Source: Chloroflexota bacterium
GTDB taxonomy: Bacteria > Chloroflexota > Dehalococcoidia > JABGRK01
NCBI GenBank assembly: GCA_030665485.1
Contig: DAOUZV010000095.1
Location: 1-5,028, forward strand
Length of the DNA stretch: 5,028 nucleotides
Direction of reading: 5' to 3'
Numbering within the stretch: the stretch's first letter is position 1; each line of letters begins with the position of its first letter. Below, piece after piece: positions 1 to 5,028 of this stretch. The position numbers and the translations under genes were made by a program. Below the pieces are notes generated by a model. That model was given only the letters and a program-made list of their open reading frames with translations. It had not been told where the DNA came from and did not search any database.

Positions 1-725
1 TATCGGGCCTCGATGTCGTCGCCGTTGGTAAAAGATCGCAGCAGATTGCCCGATACCAGCTTTATCACCGTTTCCGAAAAGATATCGCCGAAGGGGTGAG
101 CTGTTTTGCTGGTGTAGGCCTCTATTCCATGCGTCCACGCATCTATACCTGTGTCCGCGGTGACTTTAGGCGGCAAGCCCAGCGTTAGCTCGGGGTCGAC
201 TATTACAGCATCGGGGAAGAGTTTTAGTCCCCGTATTGCTTTTTTCTGTCCGTCGGCTTCGTCGGAAAACAGTGCTATCCTGCTCCATTCGCTGCCGGTG
301 CCGCTGGTGGTTGGAATCATTATTTTGGTCAGCATCTTGGTCGGAAGACTGGGTATGCCAATCAGATCCTTTACTTTTACGCTGTTGGCTGCCGTTACAC
401 TGACTATTTTTGTGGTGTCTATTACGCTCCCGCCGCCGACAGCGATGAGAACGTCCGGTTGCTCGTTGGCCGCTTGTTGGCTGCACCTATCGACTGTGTC
501 GGATGGCGCGTTCGGCTCACAACCGTCGAAAACGCTGTATTTGCAATTGGTATTATTGAGTACCGAGGTGATTTTCTTTACCTGTCCCGCCTCTACAATC
601 CCTTTGTCGGTGATAATCAGCGCGCTGTGAGCATCGAAATCTTTAAGTAGTTCGCCCAGTTTGTTTATGCTGCCTGGGCCAACCAGTGTGTAGGGTATCT
701 TGATGAAGAAACTTGGTGTGGACAT
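1..725 (-). CDS. Iron-type alcohol dehydrogenase, 3' end outside window
   Basis: This is an NAD(P)-dependent alcohol/aldehyde oxidoreductase of the iron-containing (group III) ADH family, expected in the cytoplasm. I translated it by hand from the ATG at 725; the frame stays open for 241 codons to the left edge. Family members are usually about 380-400 residues, so roughly the last 40% is missing because of the window edge, not mutation. Visible motifs: the dinucleotide-binding GGGSVIDTTK (residues 97-106), TTSGTGSE (139-146), and DTGIDAWTHGIEAY (191-204). In the last, D195 and H199 match the first two metal ligands of the family; the two later His ligands lie outside. The start is supported by an AAGGGAGG ribosome site 5 nt upstream. 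It begins 24 nt after tyrS, so it is probably the third gene of the ribF-tyrS transcript. The substrate cannot be told; 1-alkanol, lactaldehyde, butanol and hydroxy-acid enzymes share these motifs. Confidence 0.93.
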   Translation of the reverse strand, partial: MSTPSFFIKIPYTLVGPGSINKLGELLKDFDAHSALIITDKGIVEAGQVKKITSVLNNTNCKYSVFDGCEPNAPSDTVDRCSQQAANEQPDVLIAVGGGSVIDTTKIVSVTAANSVKVKDLIGIPSLPTKMLTKIMIPTTSGTGSEWSRIALFSDEADGQKKAIRGLKLFPDAVIVDPELTLGLPPKVTADTGIDAWTHGIEAYTSKTAHPFGDIFSETVIKLVSGNLLRSFTNGDDIEAR

Positions 726-730
726 AGGTC

Positions 731-738
731 CCTCCCTT
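731..738 (-). promoter_or_regulatory. Shine-Dalgarno of the alcohol dehydrogenase gene
   Basis: On the minus strand the sequence reads AAGGGAGG, then 5 nt, then the ATG at 725. It is the strongest ribosome site in the minus-strand cluster and fixes the start of the alcohol dehydrogenase. It lies in the 24-nt gap after tyrS, where I see neither a terminator hairpin nor a promoter, which favours cotranscription. Confidence 0.75.
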
Positions 739-749
739 ATGAGGTGTTA

Positions 750-2051
750 TCAGTCGGAATTTACTATTTTGCGAATGCGACGTTTGCCGACTTTAATTAT
801 GCTTCCGTCTATTATCCTTACATCTTTACCCAAAACTGTGTTTCCATCTAACTCAATAGCCCTTTGATTTAGGAGACGTCTTGCTTCACTTCTGCTTTTT
901 ACTAATTTCATTTGTTCTAAAAGCAAAGGTATTGAGATATGCAGCTTGTCTTTTCCTAAAAGTACAACGTTTTCTTCAGCCTCTTCAGGATTGTTTTCAT
1001 CAAATGCCTTGTTCGCCAAGCGGCCTGACTCGTAAAAAAGTTTATTGAAGGAAATGAAAGAAATCCGCGCTTCCTCGATCTCATCGGGCAGTTCCTTGTT
1101 TTGCACTACCTTGCCGAAGTGCACGTCGGCATCGCGGGCGGCCTTAGCATCGTGGAATTGGAGCACTATCTCAAAAGCGAGACGCTTTTTCAATTCCATT
1201 GGGTTGATTGAATTATTCGCCATCTGCTTTTTGAACTCTTCTATCTCGTCTTCGTCCACATCTGTTACCAGTTCAAAGTAGTCTATTATGGCTTCATCTG
1301 GTAGTGACATTACTTTGCCATACATTGTTTTCGCTGGCTCGTCAACGGCTATGTAGTTGTCCAAGCTCTTGCTCATCTTCTGTTTGCCGTCGGTGCCCAC
1401 CAGGATGGGCATTAAAAACACCTGCTGCGGCCTCTGGCCCACCATCTGCTGCAGCTCGCGGCCAACCAGGCAGTTGAACATCTGGTCGGTGCCGCCGAAC
1501 TCGACGTCGGCCTCGATTTCCACCGAGTCGTAGGCCTGCAGCAGTGGATAAAGCAGCTCGGTTATGGCAATGGGTTTTTGCTCCTCGAAGCGCTTGCGGA
1601 AATCATCGCGCGCCAGAAACTGGGCCACGGTAAACTTACTGGTGAGCTTGATGACATCAGCCAGATTGAATTTGCCGAACCATTCGCTTTGCCAGCGTAC
1701 CTCGGTCTTGTCCCGGTCGACGACCTTGAAGAAGTGCTCCATGTATGTTTCGGCGTTGGCCTTTACTTCTTGGGCCGTCAGCATCGGTCTGGTTATGGAT
1801 GCACCGCTGGGGTCGCCTATCTGCGCCGTCCAGTCGCCCACTATCAGGATGACCTTGTGCCCTATATCCTGCAACTGGCGCAGTTTTTTGAGCCCAACAA
1901 CGTGTCCCAGGTGGATGTCGGGTCTTGAAGGGTCGAATCCCTGCTTCAGCCTTATGGGTTTACCCGATTTGAGAAGCTTTACAAATTCTTCTTCAACGAT
2001 TATATCGGCAACGCCGCGTTTGAGGATTCTCTTGAGTTGCTTTTCATCCAT
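750..2051 (-). CDS. tyrS: Tyrosyl-tRNA synthetase, type 2 (TyrZ-like)
   Basis: This cytoplasmic class I synthetase charges tRNA-Tyr with tyrosine using ATP. The 433-residue protein has a Rossmann catalytic domain with HLGH (47-50, the HIGH motif), GDWTAQIGDPSG (72-83), the tyrosine-pocket segments YPLLQAYDS (168-176) and GGTDQMFN (186-193), and KMSKS (225-229). A C-terminal S4 RNA-binding domain follows (about 370-433), with SRSEARRLL at 386-394. The GFDPSRPDIHLGH context and GDPSG place it in the type-2 (TyrZ/Thermus-like) branch rather than the E. coli TyrS branch. Length is within the upper range of that branch. The ATG follows the ribF stop by 5 nt, so its ribosome site (AAGGGA) lies inside the end of ribF, suggesting translational coupling. 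No T-box leader is possible at this spacing. GC content changes sharply near the KMSKS codons (see findings). Identification is firm. Confidence 0.98.
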   Translation of the reverse strand: MDEKQLKRILKRGVADIIVEEEFVKLLKSGKPIRLKQGFDPSRPDIHLGHVVGLKKLRQLQDIGHKVILIVGDWTAQIGDPSGASITRPMLTAQEVKANAETYMEHFFKVVDRDKTEVRWQSEWFGKFNLADVIKLTSKFTVAQFLARDDFRKRFEEQKPIAITELLYPLLQAYDSVEIEADVEFGGTDQMFNCLVGRELQQMVGQRPQQVFLMPILVGTDGKQKMSKSLDNYIAVDEPAKTMYGKVMSLPDEAIIDYFELVTDVDEDEIEEFKKQMANNSINPMELKKRLAFEIVLQFHDAKAARDADVHFGKVVQNKELPDEIEEARISFISFNKLFYESGRLANKAFDENNPEEAEENVVLLGKDKLHISIPLLLEQMKLVKSRSEARRLLNQRAIELDGNTVLGKDVRIIDGSIIKVGKRRIRKIVNSD

Positions 2052-2056
2052 ATTAC

Positions 2057-3001
2057 TTATCTATCCCTTGCCAGAGTTGTTGTGGCATGCTTAACGTCTT
2101 TTTCAATCTGATGCGTAAGCTCCGCAGCGGAGGCAAACTTCATCTCCGGGCGTATCTTCTCCACCAGTTCTATGGTTATATCTTTGCTGTACAGGTTGTC
2201 GTGAAAGTTCAGCAGAAAGACCTCCACTGTGCGGTGCTTTTTAGCAAACGTCGGCCGCAGGCCAACGTTGGTTACGGCATCGTATGCTGTATTATCGACC
2301 ATAGCTATTGTGGTATATACGCCGTCCGGCGGCAACGCCCTGTCTGCGGCGACGTTGAGGTTTGCCGTGGGATAATCGATTATCCTGCCCCTTTTATCGC
2401 CGTGGATAACCGGGCCGTTCAGACTGAAATGCCTACCCAGCAGCCTGGTGGCCTTTTCCATATCACCATCTGCCAGAGCCTGCCGTATTGCGGTACTGCT
2501 GACCACCAGCCCGTCGCTCTGCAGCGGAGGGGCAATGTCAACGGTAAAGTCAAGTTCTTTCCCAAGATCGGACAGCGTGGCTGCGTTTCCCCCTTTGCCC
2601 TTGCCCAGCGTAAAGTCAGGCCCGATGAGTAGGCCTTTCATCCTGAGGTGACTTTTTAGCAGATCGACGAACTCTTTTGCACTCAGGTTGGCCAGGTCCG
2701 CATCGAAGGTGAGAGGTACGAGGATATCGATTCCCTGTGATTTTAGCAGATCCAAGCGCTCGGCAAGGCTGGTAAGATAGGTTACCTGGCGGTTGGGGGC
2801 TATCGTTTCCAGCGGGTGGCGCTTGAAGGTTACCACACCAGAAAGCAGGCTCTTATCGGCTGCCTTAGCTTTAAGCCGGCGCAGCAGGTGCTGGTGACCA
2901 AGGTGCACCCCGTCGAACACACCTACCGTAATCATGGTATCCTGCTCTACTGTAAGCTGCGAAAGCTCACTTTTTGCCTGCAATCCAATCTCCAAAAACA
3001 T
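2057..3001 (-). CDS. ribF: Bifunctional riboflavin kinase/FAD synthetase
   Basis: RibF phosphorylates riboflavin to FMN and adenylates FMN to FAD, supplying cytoplasmic flavoenzymes. The 314-residue length is normal. The N-terminal FMN adenylyltransferase domain (about 22-180) shows GVFDGVHLGHQ (27-37, the nucleotidyltransferase HxGH-type motif), the HP of TFKRHP (58-63), GPDFTLGKGKGGN (127-139) and SSTAIR (168-173). The C-terminal riboflavin kinase domain (about 185-310) shows GDKRGR (201-206), PTAN (211-214), NVGLRPTF (245-252), and E260 in VEVFLL at the place of the catalytic Glu. The usual GFPTAN reads DYPTAN here, a mild change. I chose the ATG at 3001 because it leaves the usual short N-terminal lead before the first motif. 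No good Shine-Dalgarno precedes it, so M23 remains a weaker alternative. It heads the ribF-tyrS-alcohol dehydrogenase cluster. The predicted leader is too short to hold an FMN riboswitch. Confidence 0.97.
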   Translation of the reverse strand: MFLEIGLQAKSELSQLTVEQDTMITVGVFDGVHLGHQHLLRRLKAKAADKSLLSGVVTFKRHPLETIAPNRQVTYLTSLAERLDLLKSQGIDILVPLTFDADLANLSAKEFVDLLKSHLRMKGLLIGPDFTLGKGKGGNAATLSDLGKELDFTVDIAPPLQSDGLVVSSTAIRQALADGDMEKATRLLGRHFSLNGPVIHGDKRGRIIDYPTANLNVAADRALPPDGVYTTIAMVDNTAYDAVTNVGLRPTFAKKHRTVEVFLLNFHDNLYSKDITIELVEKIRPEMKFASAAELTHQIEKDVKHATTTLARDR

Positions 3002-3026
3002 TATGTCTTATGGTAATTTAACCTAC

Positions 3027-3055
3027 ATTGTAGCATCAAGCTGGCGTTATTGCTA
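3027..3055 (-). promoter_or_regulatory. Predicted ribF promoter (extended -10)
   Basis: Read on the minus strand, TGCTACAAT (3035 down to 3027) is an extended -10 with 5 of 6 matches to TATAAT plus the TGn element. The hexamer 17 nt upstream (3055-3050, TAGCAA) is a poor -35, as is usual for extended -10 promoters. A start near 3020 would give a leader of about 19 nt with no clear Shine-Dalgarno. It would drive ribF, tyrS and probably the alcohol dehydrogenase. The call rests on sequence only. Confidence 0.5.
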
Positions 3056-3079
3056 GTAATATTGGCCTGATGCTATAAT
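3050..3079 (+). promoter_or_regulatory. Predicted promoter of the cysteine hydrolase gene
   Basis: A perfect TATAAT (3074-3079) is preceded by TGC, making an extended -10. TTGCTA (3050-3055) lies 18 nt upstream as a -35 with 4 of 6 matches. The transcription start should be near 3086, which places the mRNA start at or after the in-frame TTG at 3086. This supports the ATG at 3104 as the true start of the gene. The -35 uses the same six bases as the divergent ribF promoter. Confidence 0.65.
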
Positions 3080-3103
3080 GAGACTTTGCGGGTAAATATA
3101 GCT

Positions 3104-3628
3104 ATGAGCAACGTTGTAATTGTATCGGAAATGGTTAAGGGCTTTTGCGAAAAAGGCCATGCGCTTTATTGTGGCCGGGCGGCAAGAGGCATTATTCCTA
3201 ACATCCAGCGTTTGCTGCAAAAAGAGATGGCTGCAGGATCGACAATTTTGTATGTGAACGACCAGCATGCATCTGATGATGAGGAGTTCAACCTGTTTCC
3301 GACTCACTGCGTTGCTGGCAGCGATGAGATCGAAGTAATCCCCGAGTTATCGGAGTATCCCGGAGAAATCATACCCAAGACGCGTTACAGTGCTTTTTAT
3401 GCTACGGCTTTGGATGAGAAACTGGCGCAGCTTAAACCGGACAAGCTCATAATATGCGGGGTTTGCACCGATATTTGTATAATGTTCACCGTCGCTGATG
3501 CCATGTATCGTGGTTATGACATAGAGATAGCGGTTGACTGTGTGACCAGCTTTGATGAGCCTGCTCATCAGTTTGCCTTAAAGCACATGCAGAAGCTTTT
3601 TGGGGTAAAACTGGTGACCTTGGAGTAG
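3104..3628 (+). CDS. Nicotinamidase/isochorismatase-like cysteine hydrolase
   Basis: This is a cytoplasmic hydrolase of the isochorismatase superfamily, 174 residues from the ATG at 3104. An in-frame TTG at 3086 would add six residues but falls at the predicted transcription start. The family works with an Asp-Lys-Cys triad. Lys is present (K92 in PKTRYSAFYAT) and so is Cys (C125 in CGVCTDICI, 118-126), but the Asp of the N-terminal DM-x(3)-F motif is Glu here (E9 in VSEMVKGF). D53, H55 (NDQH) and H68 (PTH) sit where nicotinamidases bind their metal, which favours an amidase such as nicotinamide to nicotinate, in NAD salvage, over isochorismate hydrolysis. The substrate is not proven, and the name pncA is not justified. 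Seven Cys occur, three of them within CGVCTDIC. The gene is divergent from ribF and followed by the acyl-CoA dehydrogenase gene. It has only a weak ribosome site (GCGGGT, about 11 nt upstream). Confidence 0.9.
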   Translation: MSNVVIVSEMVKGFCEKGHALYCGRAARGIIPNIQRLLQKEMAAGSTILYVNDQHASDDEEFNLFPTHCVAGSDEIEVIPELSEYPGEIIPKTRYSAFYATALDEKLAQLKPDKLIICGVCTDICIMFTVADAMYRGYDIEIAVDCVTSFDEPAHQFALKHMQKLFGVKLVTLE

Positions 3629-3695
3629 AGGGAGAACGCCTGGAATTATGGCAAGCCTCAGCTTGAAAAATGTAGATTTGTTTTGACTGACTTAT

Positions 3696-3719
3696 TAAGG
3701 TAAAAACGCCTTACCCCTT
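3696..3719 (+). repeat. Small inverted repeats in the gap after the hydrolase gene
   Basis: Two overlapping, mutually exclusive short stems are visible. TAAGG (3696-3700) pairs with CCTTA (3709-3713), and GGTAA (3699-3703) pairs with TTACC (3711-3715). The second is followed by CCTTTT. The stems have only 5 bp and the T run is short. It could be a weak terminator of the hydrolase transcript or a binding site just upstream of the next promoter, and may mean nothing. Confidence 0.25.
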
Positions 3720-3747
3720 TTAGTGTAAACCCCCTAGCTGTTATAAT
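3719..3747 (+). promoter_or_regulatory. Predicted promoter of the acyl-CoA dehydrogenase gene
   Basis: TGTTATAAT (3739-3747) is a consensus TATAAT with the TGn extension. The hexamer 17 nt upstream (TTTAGT, 3719-3724) matches TTGACA at only 3 positions. The start would be near 3754, giving a leader of about 114 nt before the ATG at 3868. The bases TATAATGAG are identical to those of the promoter at 3074-3082. Confidence 0.55.
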
Positions 3748-3803
3748 GAGTAAATTGTAAAAATGGTGATAAGCTCGGCATTGCTTTAGAGCAGCAGTTA
3801 CGG

Positions 3804-3824
3804 GTTCCCATAATTTGGGTGAAC
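3804..3824 (+). repeat. Imperfect hairpin in the acyl-CoA dehydrogenase leader
   Basis: CCCA (3807-3810) can pair with TGGG (3816-3819) around a TAATT loop. GTT (3804-3806) can pair with AAC (3822-3824) across a small asymmetric loop. There is no T run, so it is not a terminator. It would lie in the predicted 5' leader, about 30 nt before the Shine-Dalgarno. No riboswitch class is recognisable. Confidence 0.25.
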
Positions 3825-3854
3825 AAAAACACCGAAAAAGTCAGCACATATTAT

Positions 3855-3861
3855 AAGGAGG
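3855..3861 (+). promoter_or_regulatory. Strong Shine-Dalgarno of the acyl-CoA dehydrogenase gene
   Basis: AAGGAGG ends 6 nt before the ATG at 3868, an essentially perfect ribosome site that fixes the start. It contrasts with the poor sites of the two divergent genes and suggests high translation of this enzyme. Confidence 0.85.
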
Positions 3862-3867
3862 AAATAG

Positions 3868-5022
3868 ATGAATTTTGATCTGACTGAAGAGCAATTGATG
3901 GTTCGCACTATGGTGAAGGATTTTGCCGAAAAGGAGATTGCTCCTACCGCTCGTGAGGACGATGTGAACGAGGCTTTCCCGCGGGAAATCATAAATAAAA
4001 TGGCTCCCCTGGGACTAATGGGCGCACCCATACCGCAGGAATACGGAGGAATGGGGCTGGACTGGGGGGCCTACGGTATCATGATCGAGGAGCTGGGCTA
4101 TCAGAGCCAGGCGGTGTGCTCCACCGTCCGCGCTCACATCTCGCTGGGTGCTCAGAGCATACTACAGTGGGGCAGCGACGAGATGAAGCAGAAGTACGTT
4201 CCCGACATGGCCGCAGGCAAAATTCTGTCCGGCTTCGTCACCACCGAGCCCAACGTGGGCAGCGACATCGCCAGCATAGAGTGTATGGCGGTTGAGGACG
4301 GCGATTCCTGGGTGCTAAACGGTACCAAGACCTGGTGCACCAACGGCTCGCAGGCCGATTATGTTATCGTAATAGCGCAGACCGATAAGGAAAAGAAGGG
4401 CCGCGGACTGGGCGCCTTTCTGGTCCCCACCGACGCCAAAGGCTATTCGGCACATGCTATGCACGGCAAAATGGGGCTCCGCGCCTCTGACAGTTCCGAG
4501 ATAGCGCTTGAGGACTGCCGCATTCCCAAAGAAAACATCATCGGTAAAGTTGGCGATGGATTCAAGGTTGCCATGAGCGCCTTTGACCGCACCCGCTACT
4601 GTGTGGCGGCAGGCGCCGTAGGCGCACTGCAGATGTGCGTAGATGCCAGCGCCAAGTACGTAAACGACCGCAGCCAGTTCGGCAGGCAACTGGGCACCTT
4701 CCAGCTGGTTCAGGAGATGATCGCTGAGATGCGCGTTGAGTGTGAGGCAGCAAGGTTGCTGGTTTACCGTGCCGGGTATCTGAAGGACCAGAAGAAGCCC
4801 GACACAATTGCCACCTCCATGGCTAAATGGTATGCCACCGAGGCTGCTTTCAAGGGAGCTAACAATGCCATTCAGGTTCACGGCAGCTATGGCTACACCA
4901 ACGAGTATCCGCTGGAGCGCATACTTCGCGATGTCAAAGCCTGTACAATTCTCGAGGGCACCTCGCAGATGCACAAGCTGATCATCGGTCGCGACACCAC
5001 CGGCCTGGCGGCTTTCGGCTAA
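3868..5022 (+). CDS. Acyl-CoA dehydrogenase, glutaryl-CoA dehydrogenase-like
   Basis: This FAD enzyme introduces an alpha,beta double bond into an acyl-CoA and passes electrons to ETF; it is cytoplasmic. The 384 residues are complete and of normal length. Order: N-terminal helical domain (about 1-120), middle beta domain (about 121-230) with the FAD-contact segment TTEPNVGSD (125-133) and NGTKTWCTNG (151-160), and C-terminal helical domain (about 232-384). QVHGSYGY to R351 and D355 (336-355) fits the second family signature; the first fits imperfectly. E363 in LEGTSQ is at the place of the catalytic base of short- and medium-chain enzymes. R88 in STVRAHISL and the ending LIIGRDTTGLAAF resemble glutaryl-CoA dehydrogenase, where that Arg binds the distal carboxylate. 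V87 and L362 replace Tyr found in decarboxylating enzymes, so a non-decarboxylating glutaryl-CoA dehydrogenase or a general short acyl-CoA enzyme is possible. Only 6 nt follow the stop, so downstream partners are unseen. Confidence 0.96.
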   Translation: MNFDLTEEQLMVRTMVKDFAEKEIAPTAREDDVNEAFPREIINKMAPLGLMGAPIPQEYGGMGLDWGAYGIMIEELGYQSQAVCSTVRAHISLGAQSILQWGSDEMKQKYVPDMAAGKILSGFVTTEPNVGSDIASIECMAVEDGDSWVLNGTKTWCTNGSQADYVIVIAQTDKEKKGRGLGAFLVPTDAKGYSAHAMHGKMGLRASDSSEIALEDCRIPKENIIGKVGDGFKVAMSAFDRTRYCVAAGAVGALQMCVDASAKYVNDRSQFGRQLGTFQLVQEMIAEMRVECEAARLLVYRAGYLKDQKKPDTIATSMAKWYATEAAFKGANNAIQVHGSYGYTNEYPLERILRDVKACTILEGTSQMHKLIIGRDTTGLAAFG

Positions 5023-5028
5023 ATCGAA

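Larger units (their letters stand above)
3026..3080. repeat. Inverted repeat formed by divergent promoters
   Basis: The left arm CATTGTAGCATCA (3026-3038) and the reverse complement of the right arm TGATGCTATAATG (3068-3080) agree at 12 of 13 bases. Two more agreeing bases follow one mismatch further inward. Each arm is the extended -10 of one of the two outward promoters. A shorter imperfect palindrome (3048-3061, TATTGCTAGTAATA, 12 of 14 symmetric) sits in the middle over the shared -35 region. The two centres differ by about 1.5 nt, so they are not exactly coaxial. It may be two matched promoters, a regulator-binding site, or both. Confidence 0.6.

Noticed and set aside
151..630. Open frame of 159 codons on the plus strand, hydrophobic in part
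   Set aside because: It looks membrane-like only as the complement of the iron-type alcohol dehydrogenase, whose motifs GGGS, TTSGTGSE and DxxxH are clear on the other strand.
948..1070. Acidic segment in TyrRS residues 328-368 as a novel inserted domain
   Set aside because: The total length of 433 is within the range of type-2 enzymes such as the Thermus-like ones, so a variable linker before the S4 domain explains it.
1564..2094. Open frame of 176 codons on the plus strand
   Set aside because: It is antisense to the catalytic domain of tyrS and the end of ribF, with no family motif.
2087..2632. Open frame of 181 codons on the plus strand
   Set aside because: It lies wholly opposite ribF, whose motifs are all intact, and the predicted protein has no recognisable family pattern.
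3086..3103. Upstream TTG start for the cysteine hydrolase
   Set aside because: It coincides with the predicted transcription start and adds six residues before the normal family N-terminus; the ATG at 3104 fits better.
3002..3103. FMN riboswitch in front of ribF
   Set aside because: The predicted leader is about 19 nt and the whole divergent gap is only 102 nt, too short and without the conserved multi-stem pattern.
3652..3665. CAAGC-CTCA-GCTTG hairpin as a terminator of the hydrolase gene
   Set aside because: The stem is only 5 bp and is followed by an A run on the plus strand, not a T run.
3801..3824. GGGTTCCC segment as a tRNA T-arm
   Set aside because: No acceptor stem, anticodon arm or CCA end is found around it.
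4315..4974. Open frame of 219 codons on the minus strand
   Set aside because: It is antisense to the well-supported acyl-CoA dehydrogenase gene; long antisense frames are common opposite GC-rich codons, and no ribosome site or motif supports it.

Overview
The window carries five protein genes in two divergent blocks and no RNA gene, mobile element or CRISPR array that I can see. I infer an anaerobic bacterium, perhaps Chloroflexota (Dehalococcoidia-like) or a syntrophic/fermentative lineage. The grounds are the TyrRS-type-2 sequence flavour, the ribF-tyrS pairing, and an iron-type alcohol dehydrogenase and an acyl-CoA dehydrogenase close by. This is an impression of protein style, not a database result.

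Layout. Minus strand, read from about 3020 down to 1: ribF (FMN/FAD synthesis) is followed after 5 nt by tyrS (type-2 tyrosyl-tRNA synthetase). After 24 nt comes an iron-type alcohol dehydrogenase with a strong ribosome binding site, which runs off the left edge (241 codons seen). The tight spacing suggests one transcript. Plus strand: a nicotinamidase/isochorismatase-like cysteine hydrolase (3104-3628), a 239-nt gap with its own promoter-like sequence and small inverted repeats, then a complete acyl-CoA dehydrogenase (3868-5022) with a perfect Shine-Dalgarno.

The most distinctive non-coding feature is the 102-nt divergent intergenic region. Two extended -10 promoters point outward and form a 13-nt inverted repeat with one mismatch. 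Their -35 regions fall on the same six bases, inside an imperfect palindrome. Both predicted leaders are only about 18 nt long and lack a good Shine-Dalgarno, so translation may start on near-leaderless mRNAs. The upstream promoter of the acyl-CoA dehydrogenase gene shares the same extended -10 style.

Functionally the genes lean towards redox cofactors and their users: RibF makes FMN/FAD, the acyl-CoA dehydrogenase uses FAD, the alcohol dehydrogenase uses NAD(P), and the hydrolase may act on nicotinamide. Two protein details deserve a look. The hydrolase has Glu where the family's catalytic Asp should be. The acyl-CoA dehydrogenase resembles glutaryl-CoA dehydrogenase but has aliphatic residues where the decarboxylating enzymes have Tyr. 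I found no clearly new biological system.
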